In this document: piece by piece, positions 43,926 to 44,102 of the stretch
How the letters are laid out: every line of letters starts with the position of its first letter
How positions within the stretch are numbered: the stretch's first letter is position 1
Notes under the pieces: model-generated
Seen by the model: only the letters and a program-made list of their open reading frames with translations
The model's database searches: none
What the model was told of the DNA's origin: nothing
Made by a program: the position numbers and the translations under genes
DNA from: an uncultured Gammaproteobacteria bacterium
GTDB taxonomy: Bacteria; Pseudomonadota; Gammaproteobacteria; GCA-001735895
DNA length: 44,102 nt
Reading direction: 5' to 3'
NCBI GenBank assembly: GCA_947259485.1
Contig: CAMYLU010000026.1
Location: 1-44,102, forward strand

Positions 43926-44102
43926 CTAGTTTTGCAGCGCTTGAATAAGACGTTGATGAATATTATCAAAACCACCATTGCTCATGATAACGATTTGATC
44001 TCCCTGCTCACAATTGTGCAGCAGGTAGTCGATAATCTGTTGTGTATCGGTTTTGACTTCTACTATTGTAGATGCAGATTCCGCAATTTTCGCGATATCC
44101 CA
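43926..44102 (-). CDS. mpl: UDP-N-acetylmuramate:L-Ala-gamma-D-Glu-meso-DAP ligase, 3' end only
   Basis: Only the last 58 codons are in the window, entering from the right edge (WDIAKIAESASTIVEVKTDT). The stop is TAG at 43926. The segment IVIMSNGGFDNIHQRLIQAL matches the C-terminus of Mpl (E. coli: VLVMSNGGFGGIHQKLL). Mpl re-ligates recycled murein tripeptide to UDP-MurNAc. It appears to head the mpl-kinase-ubiX-Lon-like operon. Confidence 0.88.
   Translation of the reverse strand, partial: WDIAKIAESASTIVEVKTDTQQIIDYLLHNCEQGDQIVIMSNGGFDNIHQRLIQALQN

Overview
The window looks like chromosomal DNA of a Gram-negative gammaproteobacterium. Evidence is an outer-membrane TonB-dependent receptor, an RND efflux pair, many Sec signal peptides, a partial mpl next to ubiX, and the gene orders rph-rdgB-hemW (with yicC divergent) and hemB-aroE. 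I cannot name the species. No rRNA, tRNA, CRISPR array, prophage or transposase gene was found.

Positions 1-19,200 are accessory in character, with mostly unlinked genes. They hold a tandem pair of metallo-beta-lactamase-fold proteins (the second fused to a rhodanese and missing its main metal motif), a small Adhesin_E-like secreted protein, and a PQQ-linked module: a periplasmic PQQ sugar dehydrogenase, its cytochrome c, and a TonB receptor resembling YncD/PqqU. Next come a DUF2779 dual-nuclease-like protein, a CBS protein, a zinc-ribbon protein, several membrane proteins, YceI, an exported amidohydrolase, a DUF2461 protein and an adaptor/RND efflux pair. This half carries scattered copies of a REP-like repeat (core TATACTGTCCCC and its complement). 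A 178-bp palindromic MITE-like insertion lies between the two efflux genes.

Positions 19,200-25,830 are all on the minus strand: hemB-aroE-GGDEF/EAL with overlapping ends, an M48 lipoprotein protease overlapping an M14 carboxypeptidase, and rpmE2 (L31 type B). An AT-rich 373-bp intergenic stretch at 25,828-26,200 follows. It holds three perfect TTATNCACA DnaA boxes, with a fourth just inside hemW, making it a candidate replication-origin-like or DnaA-titration site.

Positions 26,200-44,102 are mainly housekeeping. The order is rph-rdgB-hemW (minus), yicC and a degenerate-GGDEF/EAL protein (plus), radC (minus), coaBC and argB (plus), DUF4124 and DUF1223 proteins and pyrE (minus), and xthA, an AmpG-like permease and hemL (plus). 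A minus-strand run follows: mpl (3' end only), a Ser/Thr kinase with a cyclic-nucleotide-binding domain, ubiX, a Lon-N-terminal-domain protein and a chalcone-isomerase-like protein. Tetrapyrrole synthesis recurs (hemB, hemL, hemW). Cell-wall recycling is represented by mpl, the AmpG-like permease and possibly the M14 peptidase.

All function calls come from reading translated sequence and remembered family motifs. No database search was run.
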